From the NCBI GenBank assembly GCA_035578175.1, contig JAQMRL010000011.1:817501-881500 (forward strand): 64,000 nucleotides of DNA. Reading direction: 5' to 3'. The notes under the pieces were generated by a model. That model saw nothing but the letters and a program-made list of their open reading frames with translations, was not told the origin of the DNA and did no database searches. Origin of the DNA: Catonia carolina (Eukaryota; Arthropoda; Insecta; Hemiptera; Achilidae). The position numbers and the translations under genes are program-made. Below, in pieces: positions 10,926 to 23,278 of the stretch (within the stretch, counting starts at the first letter, position 1; each line of letters opens with the position of its first letter).

Positions 10926-13342
10926 TAAACAGTTACAAATCTGTTAACAGTTATGACAGGAATATAATAGCTGTTCCCAGGGTGTAGTGACAATAGAATA
11001 ATATGAGTTGGTAACCGGTCCTGATTAAAACTAGGGATTATTTCCCCAAAAAATGGAAAAGATTTGGAAACGAAAAGGGGTAAATTGGATCGGATGGAAG
11101 GGGAATTCAATGAAGTGGTTTATAGCATTATAGATGTCGCAATGTACCTACTTTATCATTTACTATCTTTTTCTTACTCACTTTCCCTCTCACTCTTATT
11201 TACTGTTGAAATCAATTTACATTGTATTGAACAGGGACATTATTTTTAAAGGTACAGAATGATTTATTAAAAATTATTCGTATTAATACTTAACAGCTGA
11301 GGGGTTGGAAGGTATATAAGCAATACCTTCCCACCGGCTAAAATGGAACTATAGTTCCGTTTTAGAAGATTAAACATTTTTCAATTTTACATAAAATATC
11401 AATGCTACATCCATATTGCGTAATTGTTATTTTACAATGTGTGTTTATTACAAATGCGTGTATACATTCAACTTGTTTAATAAAATATAAACGTTAACAT
11501 GTCTATTCATGACAATTTTATTTTCGGTTTAACAATATTATTATACTTTGTAACACGTTTATCCTTTATCCATAATTTTATTTTAATTGAATATACAACA
11601 TAAAATGTTGTATAAGTACAATATTTATTTCTTATTATCACAATGTACAAATACAAACTTGTTTGTATAATAAATGGATAAATGAACGAGACGTTAAATT
11701 TATCTAACATGTAAATCTACTAGTATTTTACTATAATACATCTATTGAATTTAAATAAATTTATAATCTGTTACTTATCTTGTATCATAAATCTACGTCC
11801 GTGCTACTGAAAAGTGTTTAAGAATTAAGTTGTTCTTTTAAGAGTTCTTAACGTAACTGCAGTCGATTCATTATTTTAAAATAATAGATATCCATGTGCT
11901 TGAAGGAAAAATACTTAATTCTTCTTTACAATACAACTTTTTGGAAAAAGTCTGATCCTGACTTCACTAATGCAGTCATATTTATTGTTTGCTAAGCTAG
12001 CCTTTTAGAAAGCTCCAAAAAGTTAACACAATACAAACTACATAATTATTAAATTGTGTAAGTGCGGTTAGTAAACAGGATGATTCACGAACAAACGAAA
12101 ATACTTTATAAACGGAATTTACAGTAAAAAAATAAAATAAAAAAGTTCTTCAACACTTAGGTCCGGATATGCTTTGTTAGTGTGTTACGGCTAACAAAAG
12201 TTTTGGCTCATCTTGTAACGTCTTACCTGAGGTGATTAATATGTTACTATTAAATATATATTTATATATCTGTAAATTCTGTAAATCTGTAAATATCTGT
12301 AAAGTTATAACATAAAAAAATTTCAAAGTTTACTCTTGCAGTTCTGGATTATCAGTAATCATATAAAGTTTTTCTTCTATTATTACCTATTTAATAAGAA
12401 TATTAATGAACACCATATTAACAAATTATGAACAAATCATGAACCAGAGCAAAAAATTTGATTTTACAAAATAATTAAATTATTGTCAATGTAATTTGGT
12501 TAAAACTTCAGTAGGTTAAATTTATTAATACAGTATTGTTTAAATAGGGAACGTATGAAGTGGTTAACGAGGGACATTTTTTCTTATCATTATACTGCAT
12601 TTCGTTATCACTAAAGGAATTATTTTTTCATAATTTTGTAAATTAATAAATCAGCTGTTTAAAGTAGTAATTGATTTATTTATACCACGTATTACAAGAA
12701 TTTGTAGCTACCATTGTAAAATATGGTTTAAATCGTTCTGAAAACTTCTTTTATTTATCCGAGGCGGCGAGAAAAACTCATTTTCACTCCCTCACGATGG
12801 GGAAAGTAGTGTTGGACTCAATTGAGGCGTCCTCGTCCAGCCCCAAGGAGGCCACAACCGCCTACTAACCAAAAACCCGCCGCCTGGCCACTTGATCCGA
12901 CATCAGCAAACAACCCCCCGCTTCCCTCGGAACTGTTTATATAATATTACATGGGAAATGTCGGGTTAAAAAATTTACATAGTCAGCGGGACGTATTCTT
13001 AAAATTTTATTCTCTTTTTTTTCTCTATTTAGGAAATTTATAATCTGTTGGAGACAATCAGTGAATGTGATAACACAAAATTTGGAAAAAATAACATGAT
13101 AAATAAACGTCAGTGGAGACACAGTCCAGTGACAGAACTCCGACGTGAATAGATAAGTGTAGCATTAAGTGCAGCATTCAGAACACTGTAATGGGTAGTC
13201 AATTACAGTACTACGTTAATATATTAGGTCCCGGCTCCATCGTCCTTTTAGACGTCTTATTGGATTGTTTGGGAGAGCCGCGTAGCCAGATTTAAGATCA
13301 ATGGGTTATGGTGGTTCACGAGTTTCTTCCTAAATTTTGCAT
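10926..13342. other. AT-rich intergenic sequence
   Basis: Apart from the frame at 12671-12868, no gene is recognised. A (TATCTGTAAA)-like local repeat lies at about 12270-12305 (TCTGTAAAT three to four times). Confidence 0.6.
12671..12930 (+). other. Unrecognised frame with GC-rich end
   Basis: A 65-codon frame (12671-12868) whose last 35 codons (EAARKTHFHSLTMGKVVLDS...) lie in GC-richer sequence continuing to 12930. No family is recognised and there is no clear start context. It may be part of an old exon or element. Confidence 0.2.
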
Positions 13343-13506
13343 AAAGTTTTAAGAAAACGTCATTTAGGGCCTATGTAGGGTACATTTAGGTCTGAGTGTA
13401 GCGTTTTATTGGTTACATAATAGGGGGCGTTAACTATCCCCCGTAAAAGCTTTGATTGGAAACGCTGAAATTTTGTAAATACCAATGGTTTTACACAGCA
13501 GTAAAG
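13343..13506 (+). repeat. Family E repeat, copy 1
   Basis: It shares blocks with 21011-21166: AGTTTTAAGxAAACGTCATT, TAGGTCTGAGTGTAGCGTTT, TATTGGTTACATAATAGGGG, CGTTAACTATCCCC, AAAAGCTTTGATT and TTTACACAGCAGTAAAG. Non-coding and class unknown. It sits just upstream of the RNase H LINE remnant. Confidence 0.75.
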
Positions 13507-13667
13507 TTTTATTTTCTTTAATTTAATTTTATTCTTAAATAAATATTAATAATGTAAAATACTTTATGATAAATAAACTTTTTATTAACATATTCTATGT
13601 AACACTAGAACAAACATTAACAATATTCTATGTAACAAACAATTTAAAAAATGATGTTTGTTCTATC

Positions 13668-14571
13668 TTCTTTTGCGAAGCATATGCTATCTATCGTACT
13701 TTAAAACTCCTAGCCACAAGAACGGGCGAAAAGTTCACAATATTTACGGATTCGATGAGTGTGGTTAGAGGCTTGCAGGCCGAAGAAATTACAGAGCCAA
13801 TTATAGAACATATATCCAACCTACTTTGACATGTCAACAGCATGAATGAAGTACGTATTGTTTGGGTTCCGTCGCATTGCGGTATAAACGGAAATGAAAC
13901 AGCGGACACGGCCGCCAAAGAGGCGTTAAAGACGCCACTGAGAGATAACCATCTCTCATCTCATACAGATTTCAGGAGACATTTGCACAACCAAATCAAA
14001 CAACACTGGAACCAAATCTGGTCTCGACATCCTCCATCGAAACTTCACCACATCAGAAAAAACATTTTTGAAAACCCTCAGCCTCACTTGGAGCTTCGAA
14101 GGCATCAAGTTCTACTTACGCGGCTACGTATTGGACACTCTACGCTTACGCACAAACACTTACTGAAGAAAGAAGAACCACAAATTTGTACACATTGCAA
14201 CACGCCACTTACAATCAAACACATTATCACAGACTGCCAAACCACACAATTCACACGAGCAGTATTCAAAATTAACAACATTTTAGCACTTAATTTAGTA
14301 GACGAAGTAGCGATTCAAAACACAATAAACTTTTTAAAATTTAACAAAATTTCAGATTTAATATAGTTGTAAAATCACATTCGTTTTTTTTTCATTGTAT
14401 CATTCTATTTTTTAGTTATTATTTCTCTGTTTTAATTGAACTTAACTAATTTTTCATTATGTATTTATATAATGTATCATGTGTATAATATAATGTTATT
14501 ATAATGTAACGTGGTCGCTAATGGCCTCGTAGTCGATGCGACCTTAAATAAATATATAAAAAAAAAAAAAA
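13668..14571 (+). pseudogene. Non-LTR retrotransposon 3' end with RNase H domain and zinc finger
   Basis: This is the 3' end of a LINE ORF2. It holds an RNase H domain, whose role is to remove RNA from the RNA-DNA hybrid. Visible parts are FCEAYAIYRTL (catalytic Glu), IFTDSMSVVRGL (catalytic Asp) and WVPSHCGINGNETAD (His and the last Asp). The first Asp strand is lost with the 5' truncation. A basic region and a CX2CX7HX4C finger (ICTHCN...KHIITDC) follow, and the frame closes at 14366. The frame is open from about 13670 except for one TGA at 13827-13829, between the second and third RNase H motifs. A 3' leader with a TGGCCTCGTAGTCGATGCGAC segment ends in an A tract at about 14559-14571. RNase H plus this finger fits I-, Outcast- or R1-type clades; I do not assign one. 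Confidence 0.85.
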
Positions 14572-15598
14572 TTAAAAAATTGTAGTGGGAAATTTTAAAC
14601 AGAAAAATTGTTTAAAAACATCTAACATATCCCTCAGTGGAAAAGTTACTGTCTTCGAAATTTGAAACTACTGCATTTCTCTTAAAAAATTTATTTAATA
14701 ATATTCAATGTGTACAAACCAGTTGTACCAATACAATCTCTAGAAAGTAAGTTTATAATGAAATCTTTATGGCGTTAAACAAGAGTAAAAAATGATGGTT
14801 TCATATGGTTCTTTAGCTGAGAAAGCGAATAAAACAGGTCCCAGAACCATATCAAAAAAGTCTTGGTTAGGAGGATTAAAATTTTCGTCACAATGTTATT
14901 TATGTCTAGTTTAATAATAAAAACAAAGTCAGATACGATCACTGTAAATATTAAAAAAATGCTAGAAGGGATTTTTGAAATTTTAAAGAATTCTGTTGTA
15001 AAATTTTCCATTCTGACGCATATTTGGCTGATGATTTGTGACGGAAGTTATTGACATTTTTTGGATCATTTATTTTAAAGTTCTGTTAGAAACCAGATAA
15101 TCTTGTAAATGCTGTTACTCTCCACTTATATATTATTTAAAGTAAATCTTGTAGTACGGTAACGATTTTCTTGTTTGCCATTAAGTCACTGTCTATTACA
15201 ACATAGAATAAATACAACGGATTGTTTAAGATCTACAACACGTGTGGCGGAATGAGACTCGGTACATTTAGAACGTCACTCTTGCCGGTATGCAAAAGGA
15301 ATGTACACTTCTTGTCTAACTTGACTACATCCAATGTTCCTTTTGTACCGTCAAATAACACTAAGAAATTACTGCTGTCCGCTTTTCACGATATGTTGGA
15401 ATTTCTTAAGTTCGTTATGTTGAAGAAATGTAGTTTCGTTGTAAACCATGCGTAACTAGGGAGGATTGTATGACTGACATACGAATTAAAGAACAACTTT
15501 CTTCTTGCTCGTTCACAGAAATACCGCATTTCTATTGGTGTCACTCAATTCTATTAAATTTTCTATTTTCAGTACTTAATTTTGTTGCGGTAAGTTTT
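14572..15598. other. No recognised feature
   Basis: AT-rich, with overlapping short frames on both strands at 14775-15054 and frames at 15222-15455 and 15470-15658. None shows a domain; the last one ends in family D copy 15599-15650. Confidence 0.55.
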
Positions 15599-15650
15599 TT
15601 GTTGTTGTTTAGGTCATCAGCTTTTAGGAAAAGCTGGATTAAACCTTGGT
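15599..15650 (-). mobile_element. Family D repeat, 3' end only
   Basis: Only the last 50 bp remain: AAACCAAGGTTTAATCCAGC, CTGATGACCTAAAC and then (AAC)n. Strong 5' truncation with the (AAC)n tail kept supports retroposition of this family. Confidence 0.65.
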
Positions 15651-15747
15651 TTCAATAGGAGATACAACTAAATTATTTTAATTTTTTTAAATCTAGCAAT
15701 TTCAAATGCAAAACCTTCAAATTTTAATGTTTTAATTTTATTTATTT

Positions 15748-15860
15748 CCATCATCATCAATTACCATCTAGTGTTGGATACAGGCCTCTCCTGTTTGCCT
15801 CCAAAATTCCCTATTCTATACCATAGCTGCCCAGTTAAGTACTGCTACCAGTTTGTACAT
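15748..15860 (-). pseudogene. Probable LINE 3' tail, minus strand
   Basis: The minus-strand reading gives NWAAMV, stop, NREFWRQTGEACIQH, stop, followed by a GATGATGATGG microsatellite-like end. A W-R-x-x-x-x-A-C motif a few codons before the stop and a GAT-type tail resemble the ends of several insect LINE ORF2s. The piece is only about 110 bp, so the call is tentative. Confidence 0.4.
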
Positions 15861-16544
15861 GGCATCACTTAAGTGTTTTAATTAGTAGAAAATTTAAGTA
15901 ACTAACTTATAGTTTGTAATTGCTAACACACTAATAGATCACTAATCTGAACTAAATATAGTAAATCTGATCTAAAAAACATAGAAACACTAAATTGATC
16001 TACCCTTGAACATGGTAAACCACAGTTGGGTATATTAATTTTCTCACCAAATTTATATAAATAGTTTCAAATTTTTAAGTTCAGAAGCGATCTGACCCAC
16101 GAACCTATCTAGATGAAATATAATAATTCTCTTTGTCTTATTTAAGAAACGTAATGGTGAAACAATCTTATAGGATTAGTTAATCGAATTTGTCATAAGT
16201 GCCAATCGATCATAGCGAATAACGTTTGTTATTCTGAATATTGGTTAATTATGTCTGAACTTGAAACTAACTAGTACTGGCATGGATTTAGCATATAACA
16301 TGAGCAGTACTCAGATTCCGTATACATATGTATCACATTAATTGCAAGTCCATTACTACGTTCACTATCCTAATTGTCTTATTATCTACGACAGTGAATT
16401 AAGTATTCATAGCTTCAAAATAGTTTACATCAATATTCAGATAACTTAGCAGTAAGAAATAAGATTATTAATTAAGTATTACATATATAAAGAATTTATA
16501 ACTAGTAATGAGATGCCATATTTGATCTGAGATTGATTATTGAG
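15861..16544. other. No recognised feature
   Basis: AT-rich sequence without frames or repeats I recognise, leading into the LINE-a remnant. Confidence 0.6.
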
Positions 16545-17627
16545 AAAAGGATAAAGAAAATAAAACTACTTATATGGCATTTGTAGATTTAGAGAAAGCA
16601 TTTGACAATCTGGATTGGAGTAAAAATGTGTAAAACTTTACAAAGGCTAGGAATTAAATACAAAGAAAGTAAAGTTTCTACGGTCTGTCTAAGAATCAAA
16701 CGGCTGTTTTGAGAATTAAGGAGTACGAAAAAGAGGCTACTGTTAGAAAAGGTGTACGACAAGGATGTTCATTGTCACCACTATTTTATATATAAAAAGT
16801 AAAAGAAAAAATTAACGCAGTAATAAAAATTAAGGAGAAACAATAAACATCCTGAGATTCGCCGATGATTAGTTGAACGCCGACGAGTTGTATTAGCCGA
16901 GATAAAGGAAGAACTAGAGGGTATCTTAAATGGAATGGATGAGATCTTGAGAAAGGATTACTTCATGAAAATTAATAAGAACAAAACGAAAGTGTTGTGC
17001 AGCAGCAAGAGTGGTTTAGAATAGATGGGAAATTTAAAAGTAGGCAACGAAAACATACGAAGTTGGGGAATTCTGCTTCTAGGGAGTAAAATAACAAAGG
17101 ACGATAGAAGTACAAGTGATATCAGAAGTAGAATTACTCAAGCTAGAAAAGCCTTACTGACTACAAACATTGACTTACAGATTAGGAAAAAATTTCTTAA
17201 AACACTACGTTTGGAGTGTAGCATTATACGGGAGCGAAACGTGGGTGATAGGGGCTGTAGATAAGAGGAGGATAGAATCTTTTGAAATGTGGTGTTATAG
17301 GAATATGTTAAAATGTGGTGGACAAACTAAGTAATTTAGAAGTTCTTAGGCGAGTGAATGAATAAAGAAGTACTGTATATGGAAGCATCTTACCAGAAGA
17401 AGGGATAGGCTAGTGGGACATATCTTAAGACATCCAGGTATTGGTCTATCAATAATGGAGCGTAGATAATATTGGGGGAGTGAATTGTAGTGGGAGACAA
17501 AGGTTAGATATATAAAGCAAATTACAAAAGATGTAGGGTGTTGTAGGTATGTAGATATGAAACTTGTGCAAGATAGAATAGCTCGGAGAACTGCATCAAA
17601 CCAGTTGAGAGACTGATGACAAAAAAA
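16545..17627 (+). pseudogene. Degenerate LINE reverse transcriptase (LINE-a, longest copy)
   Basis: This is a 5'-truncated reverse transcriptase with many stops and shifts. In order: motif A as MAFVDLEKAFD (about 16575), motif B as VRKGVRQGCSLSPLF (about 16745), a decayed motif C with ADD followed by a stop (about 16862), and KINKNKTKVLC (about 16970). The downstream region follows, including SKITKDDRSTSDIRSRITQARKA (about 17085-17150). The C-terminus ends in a decayed form of MKRLAQDRTAWRTASNQ. The last bases TGATGACAAAAAAA form a short A tail. The same 3' end recurs at 25.8, 30.9-31.5 and 45.0 kb, so this is a multi-copy family that integrates 5'-truncated. The 79-residue open frame at 17025-17264 is a piece of it. 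Clade (CR1, RTE or other) not assigned. Confidence 0.85.
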
Positions 17628-18069
17628 TTCGTAATACATTACCTGTTCTGTACTACCTCTACACGATATTTAAATACAATTGTGTAACTAACTTGTAATT
17701 TATTTATTTACACAATATACAACACATAATTACTTATTTTGTACATACAAAAACTTAATATATTTATACAATACTCTAATTTTATTCTCATTGTATAAGA
17801 AACATAAATTTCATCTAGTTCACACAATTGAGTAAAATTTGTCTTTTTTTGCAATTTGTAAAAAGCTTACATTATAAAATAGATACATGATTTTGTAAAA
17901 TTGGTCATTTGTAAATAAAAAATTTATTTTAGAAACACACACGTGTAAAATTGGTTGTGTATAAACAAAATATTTATATTTTAAATGGTGATTCTGTGTG
18001 GTCTTCAATACAAAGTTCTACTAATAGATTTACATGAAGGTGATAAGAACCTTTCGAGATTCTGCAAAA

Positions 18070-18177
18070 AAATTTGTACAAAACTGCACTTCATTTACAT
18101 GTCATAAATATCTTCATCTCATTGGGTCATGGAATCGCTTACTGTTCTAAATTGAACGTACGCACATTAGGGTAAAA
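18070..18177 (+). mobile_element. SINE C, 3' part
   Basis: Homologous in reverse complement to 27098-27235 and 50735-50860. Shared blocks are TTGTACAAAACT, ATTTACATGTCATA, TTCATCTCATTGGGTCATGG and ACGCACATTAGGG, ending in a short A run. The tRNA-like head is absent. Confidence 0.75.
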
Positions 18178-19159
18178 AATGTTTTTCAGAAGTGATGTTC
18201 TACCAAAACTACCAGATATACTGAAATATATTTCAAGACACCTTAATTTTTAAATGTTCACATAGATTTGTTTGGACAATATTGAATACTAAATACGAAA
18301 AAAGAGTTTGCCAAACAATAAAATTAAGTAATTTAATAGTAAAACAATAAAAAACTAATTTTTTTGTCTCTTTAACAGTGCATGCTAATAACTATGATGT
18401 TGATGCGTAAAGAGTATTTTAACTACAAAGTTTTGTTATTACTTTTGGATTTTCGATGAGGCCCACTAAAATTTGCAAGCTATGTTTTTATTCCTGAAAA
18501 AGTCTGTGTCGATATGACGTTGTTTTTAGAATAGTAAACGTTAGTTTTTAAAGTTAAGATTAAAAATAATAACGCGTTGCTAGGTAACATAGATTTTTGT
18601 TTTTCTTATTACAAAAAGCATTGTTAAAATTACAAGTTCAATGAACCATTTAAGTAGCATCCGAAGTACTTCTAGTTGGAGTCGGTAGACCTACTCTACA
18701 CTATTATTATTGTTATCAACAGTATAAGAAGAACGTATCCCCCCATGGGGGATTCAGAAAATTGCCTGAAGGAAGTACAACCAAAACACAAAACATACTA
18801 TTCACCCATCCTAACAAATAACACAGAATGGAAGAATTCCATTGAATTCACCCTCTTATCGTTGTTGAAAACATCGCGCACCAAGCGTTTCTTCTCACAC
18901 CTCATTACATGGGTGTGCTCTTTTTGCATTCATCTGTTTTTATTACAAACCATCTTAAAATTGCTAAAACAACCGGAAATATTTTGAGGTTTCTTTTTGT
19001 AGCCTGCAGTTAGTTTTCCTGATTGCAATTTTCTTCTGTTTTGCATGGTAACCGTCTAATTTTTACTATAGTAATTTTATGCAAAATCATTCCCTTTGTG
19101 TTTTCTATTTCGTTTTACACAAATTTAAATTCGATTCAAGAAAACTTCAAAACCTTAAA
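18178..19159. other. No recognised gene
   Basis: A 103-codon plus frame (18676-18987) with a hydrophobic C-terminal stretch is unrecognised. It contains a CCCCCCATGGGGG palindrome at about 18738. Confidence 0.5.
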
Positions 19160-20115
19160 AAAAAATTTGGTGTGAAACAATCACACAACTTTCTCTTGCC
19201 AATGCAAATAATGAACAATATAATCTAACATTAGCAATACATTAGAAATAAACAAAGAAACTAACTTCAAAAAGCATAACGTAATTTTAATCATGAGTGA
19301 AAGACGCAAAATAAAAATCAACCTCAATTTGCTTAAAAATATGGAAAATCACTCTTTCACGCTAAACTCGGCTCTGTAGAGAAAAATGCTTAAATAAAAG
19401 TTGTAGATATTTTAATTTCCTATAAATTTGATTAGGCTATATAAACTTTTGTCGCAAAATGCAGCTAAGGCTGAAATCATAAAAAAATCGATTTTTTACA
19501 CGTTTCCGTTAGAGAAAAACAAAAAATCGCTAATTACCGCTAAACTAAGCATTATACAAAAAATGTTTGAAATAAAAGTTCTAGAATTTTTAATTCTCTA
19601 CACCTTTTATTCCATACATTTTTGCGCTAAAATGCGTAATTAAGCCGCAATATTAAAAAAAACATTTCTTCACGTGAAAGCAGCCTCTCCAAGAATTTCA
19701 GTAGACATGGCGCCTTCCCTATCTTGTAGCAAAAAAAAAAAAAATGTAGTATTAGGTGATTTTTAAAAAAATCTTAGGAGCCGGTTTTGAGAAAATCGCA
19801 AAAAAACGAAAAATGGAAACGAAGAAACTACTCTTTCCGGTTGACCGATTTTGATGAAAATATTCGTGTTGGGTTCGGTAGTAGTATCTAACTTAAGTTT
19901 CAAGTTTCAAGTTCGTACGATGTTCCGTTCTTGAGATATTTTGCTCACACACAACACACACACGTACACACACACACACACACAACAATCGCTAAAAAAA
20001 TGTTTTTTGGGTTTATGGGCTGAAAATGTATAGATTCGGTGAAAACTCGATTTTGAAAAATCGAAATGAAAACAATACTTTCCTTCCTATAAATTCATAT
20101 AGGGGAGAGAGAGTA
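19160..20115 (+). repeat. Family F AT-rich repeat, copy 1
   Basis: Shares ordered blocks with 46640-47549: GGTGTGAAA, CTTTCTCTTGCC, AATATAATCTAACATTAG, TTTTAATCATGAGTGAA, GGCTCTGTAGAGAAAAATGC, TACCGCTAAACTAAGC, a CA tract (about 19945-19985), GTTTTTTGGGTT and TATAGATTCGGTGAAAACTC. No coding capacity. The element class is unknown. Confidence 0.75.
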
Positions 20116-20930
20116 AAATCTGTTCACCTTGATAACGAATATGCCAAATATTCAGAATTATAGTTGGATAGAAAAGTCTCTGAGTGAATCATGTAGTAAA
20201 ATACAGGCTGTATAAATAATTAAATGGTTTAAATTGTTCAGTATTAATATAAACTGCAGTATGTACTCAAGAAAAATGCTTCAGAATAACCGGGAATACT
20301 TAAGTGTAGCAGAAAATTTTAAGAGATAGATCCTCCACAAGATAAGAATCCGAAGATATTATACGAACAGTACAAATTACAAGGAAGGGCAGAGCTTTAC
20401 AAGAAAAATAATTTTTAATGAAAAAGTTCAAGAAAGAAAGACTAAAATTCTATTTCTCTTGACATAGACTTTCCAAATTTCGGACATCTTCGTTATCTTT
20501 GATGGAATGATTTTCTTTAGTAACATTCAGTTGCTATTTCATTAAATTCGCCACAATCATAATCACCACTTCTGAATGTTTTCATAGTTGGTGTCGCCAT
20601 AATTATTTCCATCAAGATCATCTCCATCGTAGTGTTGTTTCTTCAACCTGAAAGAAAGGCTGCTAGGTGTGACTCTCCTTCTACGTCTTACTAATACTGC
20701 TATTTATTTTAGTGATTATGCTAAAGTGTATAGCTGTAGATTGAAAATAAAATTAAAAAAACTACGGACACCTTTAGAGTCAAAAGGAAAACAATCGGTT
20801 AAAAATACAAAATTTAAGACCCTAAATAATAAACCTAAGGTTTTACATTAGTGAGTTATTTATTTATTCGGCCGTTAACCCATTTTCGGAAATATACTAT
20901 AATAATTATAGTACGCTACAATAAATAATA
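20116..20930. other. No recognised gene
   Basis: AT-rich. A 60-codon Lys-rich frame at 20669-20851 looks like chance. Confidence 0.55.
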
Positions 20931-21048
20931 TACACGTACGCTACAATAAATGACGTTTCCTTTAAACTTAGATTCATAAAACTTAGATGCATTAATAATT
21001 AATGCATCTAAGTTTTAAGGAAACGTCATTTATTGTAGCGTACGTGTA
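20931..21048. repeat. Large near-perfect palindrome
   Basis: The outer stem is about 32 bp, perfect, beginning TACACGTACGCTACAATAAA. The inner stem is about 19 bp around AAACTTAGATGCATTAAT. The left arm has about 15 bp extra from a local repeat of AAACTTAGAT. A GTACGCTACAATAAAT direct repeat (20911 and 20936) precedes it. It could extrude a hairpin. Confidence 0.85.
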
Positions 21049-21166
21049 GGTCTGAGTGTAGCGTTTTATTGGTTACATAATAGGGGCGTTAACTATCCCC
21101 TGGAAAAGCTTTGATTAAAAAAGGTGAATTTTTGCTAATACCGATGGATTTACACAGCAGTAAAGC
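21011..21166 (+). repeat. Family E repeat, copy 2
   Basis: Homologous to 13343-13506 over nearly its whole length. Its left end forms the right arm of a large palindrome (20931-21048), so the palindrome may come from an inverted duplication of the family E terminus. Confidence 0.75.
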
Positions 21167-22780
21167 TGGCTAGCATAGATCCATATTGGTCGAAGGAAGG
21201 AACTGTAAATGGTTAATTTAGATGTAGTTGGTAACTTGGATTTGCATGAAAGAAGTCTTTATAACTGTTTGAACCCGCCCTGGAGATTAGAAACACAATA
21301 CTTACTAATAAACAATTTAATATTTTAATAACAATATTTAAAAACATTAAATAATGTAATTAAGTGAGTTCGAATTATGTTAATTTGATGTGATGATAAA
21401 TAAATCATAATTACAGATTACTTCTAGATTTTGTTTTCTTTGTAATGGTTTAAGTATTCAATTTAAGATTTACCAAAGTCAGAAACGATATTGAGAAAAT
21501 TGGCGTAAACCAACAGAACATAATGAACCCAACCAAATTGAAACAATTTGATTACCGAATTCAAGGGCTTCCACGAAGAAGACAAACAAAACACAGGATG
21601 GACGGAAGAAAAACCTACAATTAAAGAATGCTGAATTTGGGCTGAAAAAGGAGCTACCATAAGTGCCTAAAATTATTTTACGTTATAAAAAAGTATGCAA
21701 AAAAACTGAGCAGTAATTTAAATTTTCTTATTGATTCAAAGAAATCCTTCCAATACGACGTTGGTATATGATATATGATAAATTATCAGCAAAATGTTAA
21801 CAACTGAACTAATCTTTATATATTTGTAATTACAATACTGAAGAATGTAATTACTCTTTTAGCACGGCAACCATACAGAGCGTGTAAAATGAAATAACAG
21901 TTGTTAAAATTCTTATGCAATAAATAAATCATAAAGTTAATATAATTTATTATGTGTTGTTAATAGTTCGGTGTTATTTTTATGCGGTATTATATGATAC
22001 TTAACACTGTTTTAATGGTTGTTAAAAATCACTGCGTTAAAATGTTTTGTCGATAGTTAACACTTAAAATGTAAGTATGATTACTTGAAAGCTGTTAGCG
22101 CGGACTTCATAAGAATGTATATAAATCATACAGACGAGAGTACTTAGTTCAAAAAAGCGAATAAAAAAGTAATAATATATGTTGGTATATTAAAGTAAGT
22201 TTAAAGCAACAAGTTTTTAACTTACGTCCGTCTATCTATCAAGTTTAATTTCAGTGGTTGACATTAAAACCGGTGTTTACATGGCAATAAACAACGGGTG
22301 CCAGTTTACGCTTGTTAAAATATTTGTCTGGTTAAGTCTACGATCAATCTAATAAATGCATTCGTGTCTATAAGTGGATTCTAAAATATGCGTTCTTCTT
22401 AATTTTTAACTTAATTTTAGTCTTAACACTTTGTACTATTACTTTTGTTGGAAACGGTCTGTTAAGAATTATTGACATAAATGGTCGATCTATTTTTAGT
22501 ATTTTCTCATTTCTTGTTAAGAAATTGGGAGGGTTGTTCAAGGAGGGTGTCTGATTGTATTCTAGTATAAAGTAGACCACCACAATACTTTTTCTGTTCT
22601 CAAATTTGACATAAATTGGTTTCTAAAAGAGAATAAAAAAATAAAATTTTAGGTTTATTATGATCATTCCTAGTTTTAAGTAAATTACTTTGTTATCTGA
22701 GAAATACGTACAATGTGTAAAACAAAAGTAGGCAAACAAATCAAATACGAGTATGTTGATCGTCATAATTTTCTTTTTCA
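21167..22780. other. No recognised gene
   Basis: Two minus frames (21463-21660 and 22368-22583) show no known domain. Otherwise AT-rich. Confidence 0.55.
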
Positions 22781-22928
22781 GTTTTACATCTGACTGTTTT
22801 GCAATTACTTCTAACGCAGACGATGAGAAGAGTGATAAATGGAAATGAGTGATGAAAAAATACCAGGCCTGACCGTGAATCGAACGCGTACAAGCCAGGT
22901 GCGCTGACCACTACACCGCGGTCCGACC
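22781..22928 (-). mobile_element. SINE A copy
   Basis: Minus strand: head GGACCGCGGTGTAGTGGTCA, a B-box-like GTTCGATTCACGG, TCAGGCCTGGTATTTTTTCATCACTC, and the tail CAAAACAGTCAGATGTAAAA. This is full length for the family, with a divergent head. Confidence 0.8.
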
Positions 22929-23120
22929 TTGATGGTTTTTTGCCTCCTGGCTAGTTCAGTCAGTTATTATAAGAATATTATAATTGTTACAAGAAAATCA
23001 CTTTCAGATAATTAACATCGGTTAGGCAAGGTAATATAATTATGGCGATCAGCTGAAAGTTGTACCTACATCATAACGTTACGCTAAAAATGAAAATCCA
23101 ATCGTTAACTTTTCTTTTCT

Positions 23121-23278
23121 TACCATTTATTTGAAGTCCTATGAAAATCTAGGTAATTAGAGACTACTTTGGGTTAAGAAACGGTGAGTTTAAACATCCA
23201 ATAATTTTCTAGACCTTACCGGTAATGAACCTTCAATTTTTCAGAATAGCACGCTCTAACCACTGCGCCACGGAGGAT
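23121..23278 (-). mobile_element. SINE B copy
   Basis: Minus strand: TCCGTGGCGCAGTGGTTAGA head, a decayed B box, then GTAAGGTCTAGAAAATTATT, CACCGTTTCTTAACCCAAAG and the 3' end GGACTTCAAATAAATGG. It shares its body with the copies at 5.2, 42.6 and 53.5 kb. Confidence 0.75.

Noticed and set aside
19188..20114. Family F as a DNA transposon with 13-bp TIRs ACTTTCTCTTGCC
   Set aside because: Homology between copies continues outside these motifs, so they cannot be the true ends; kept only as subterminal repeats.
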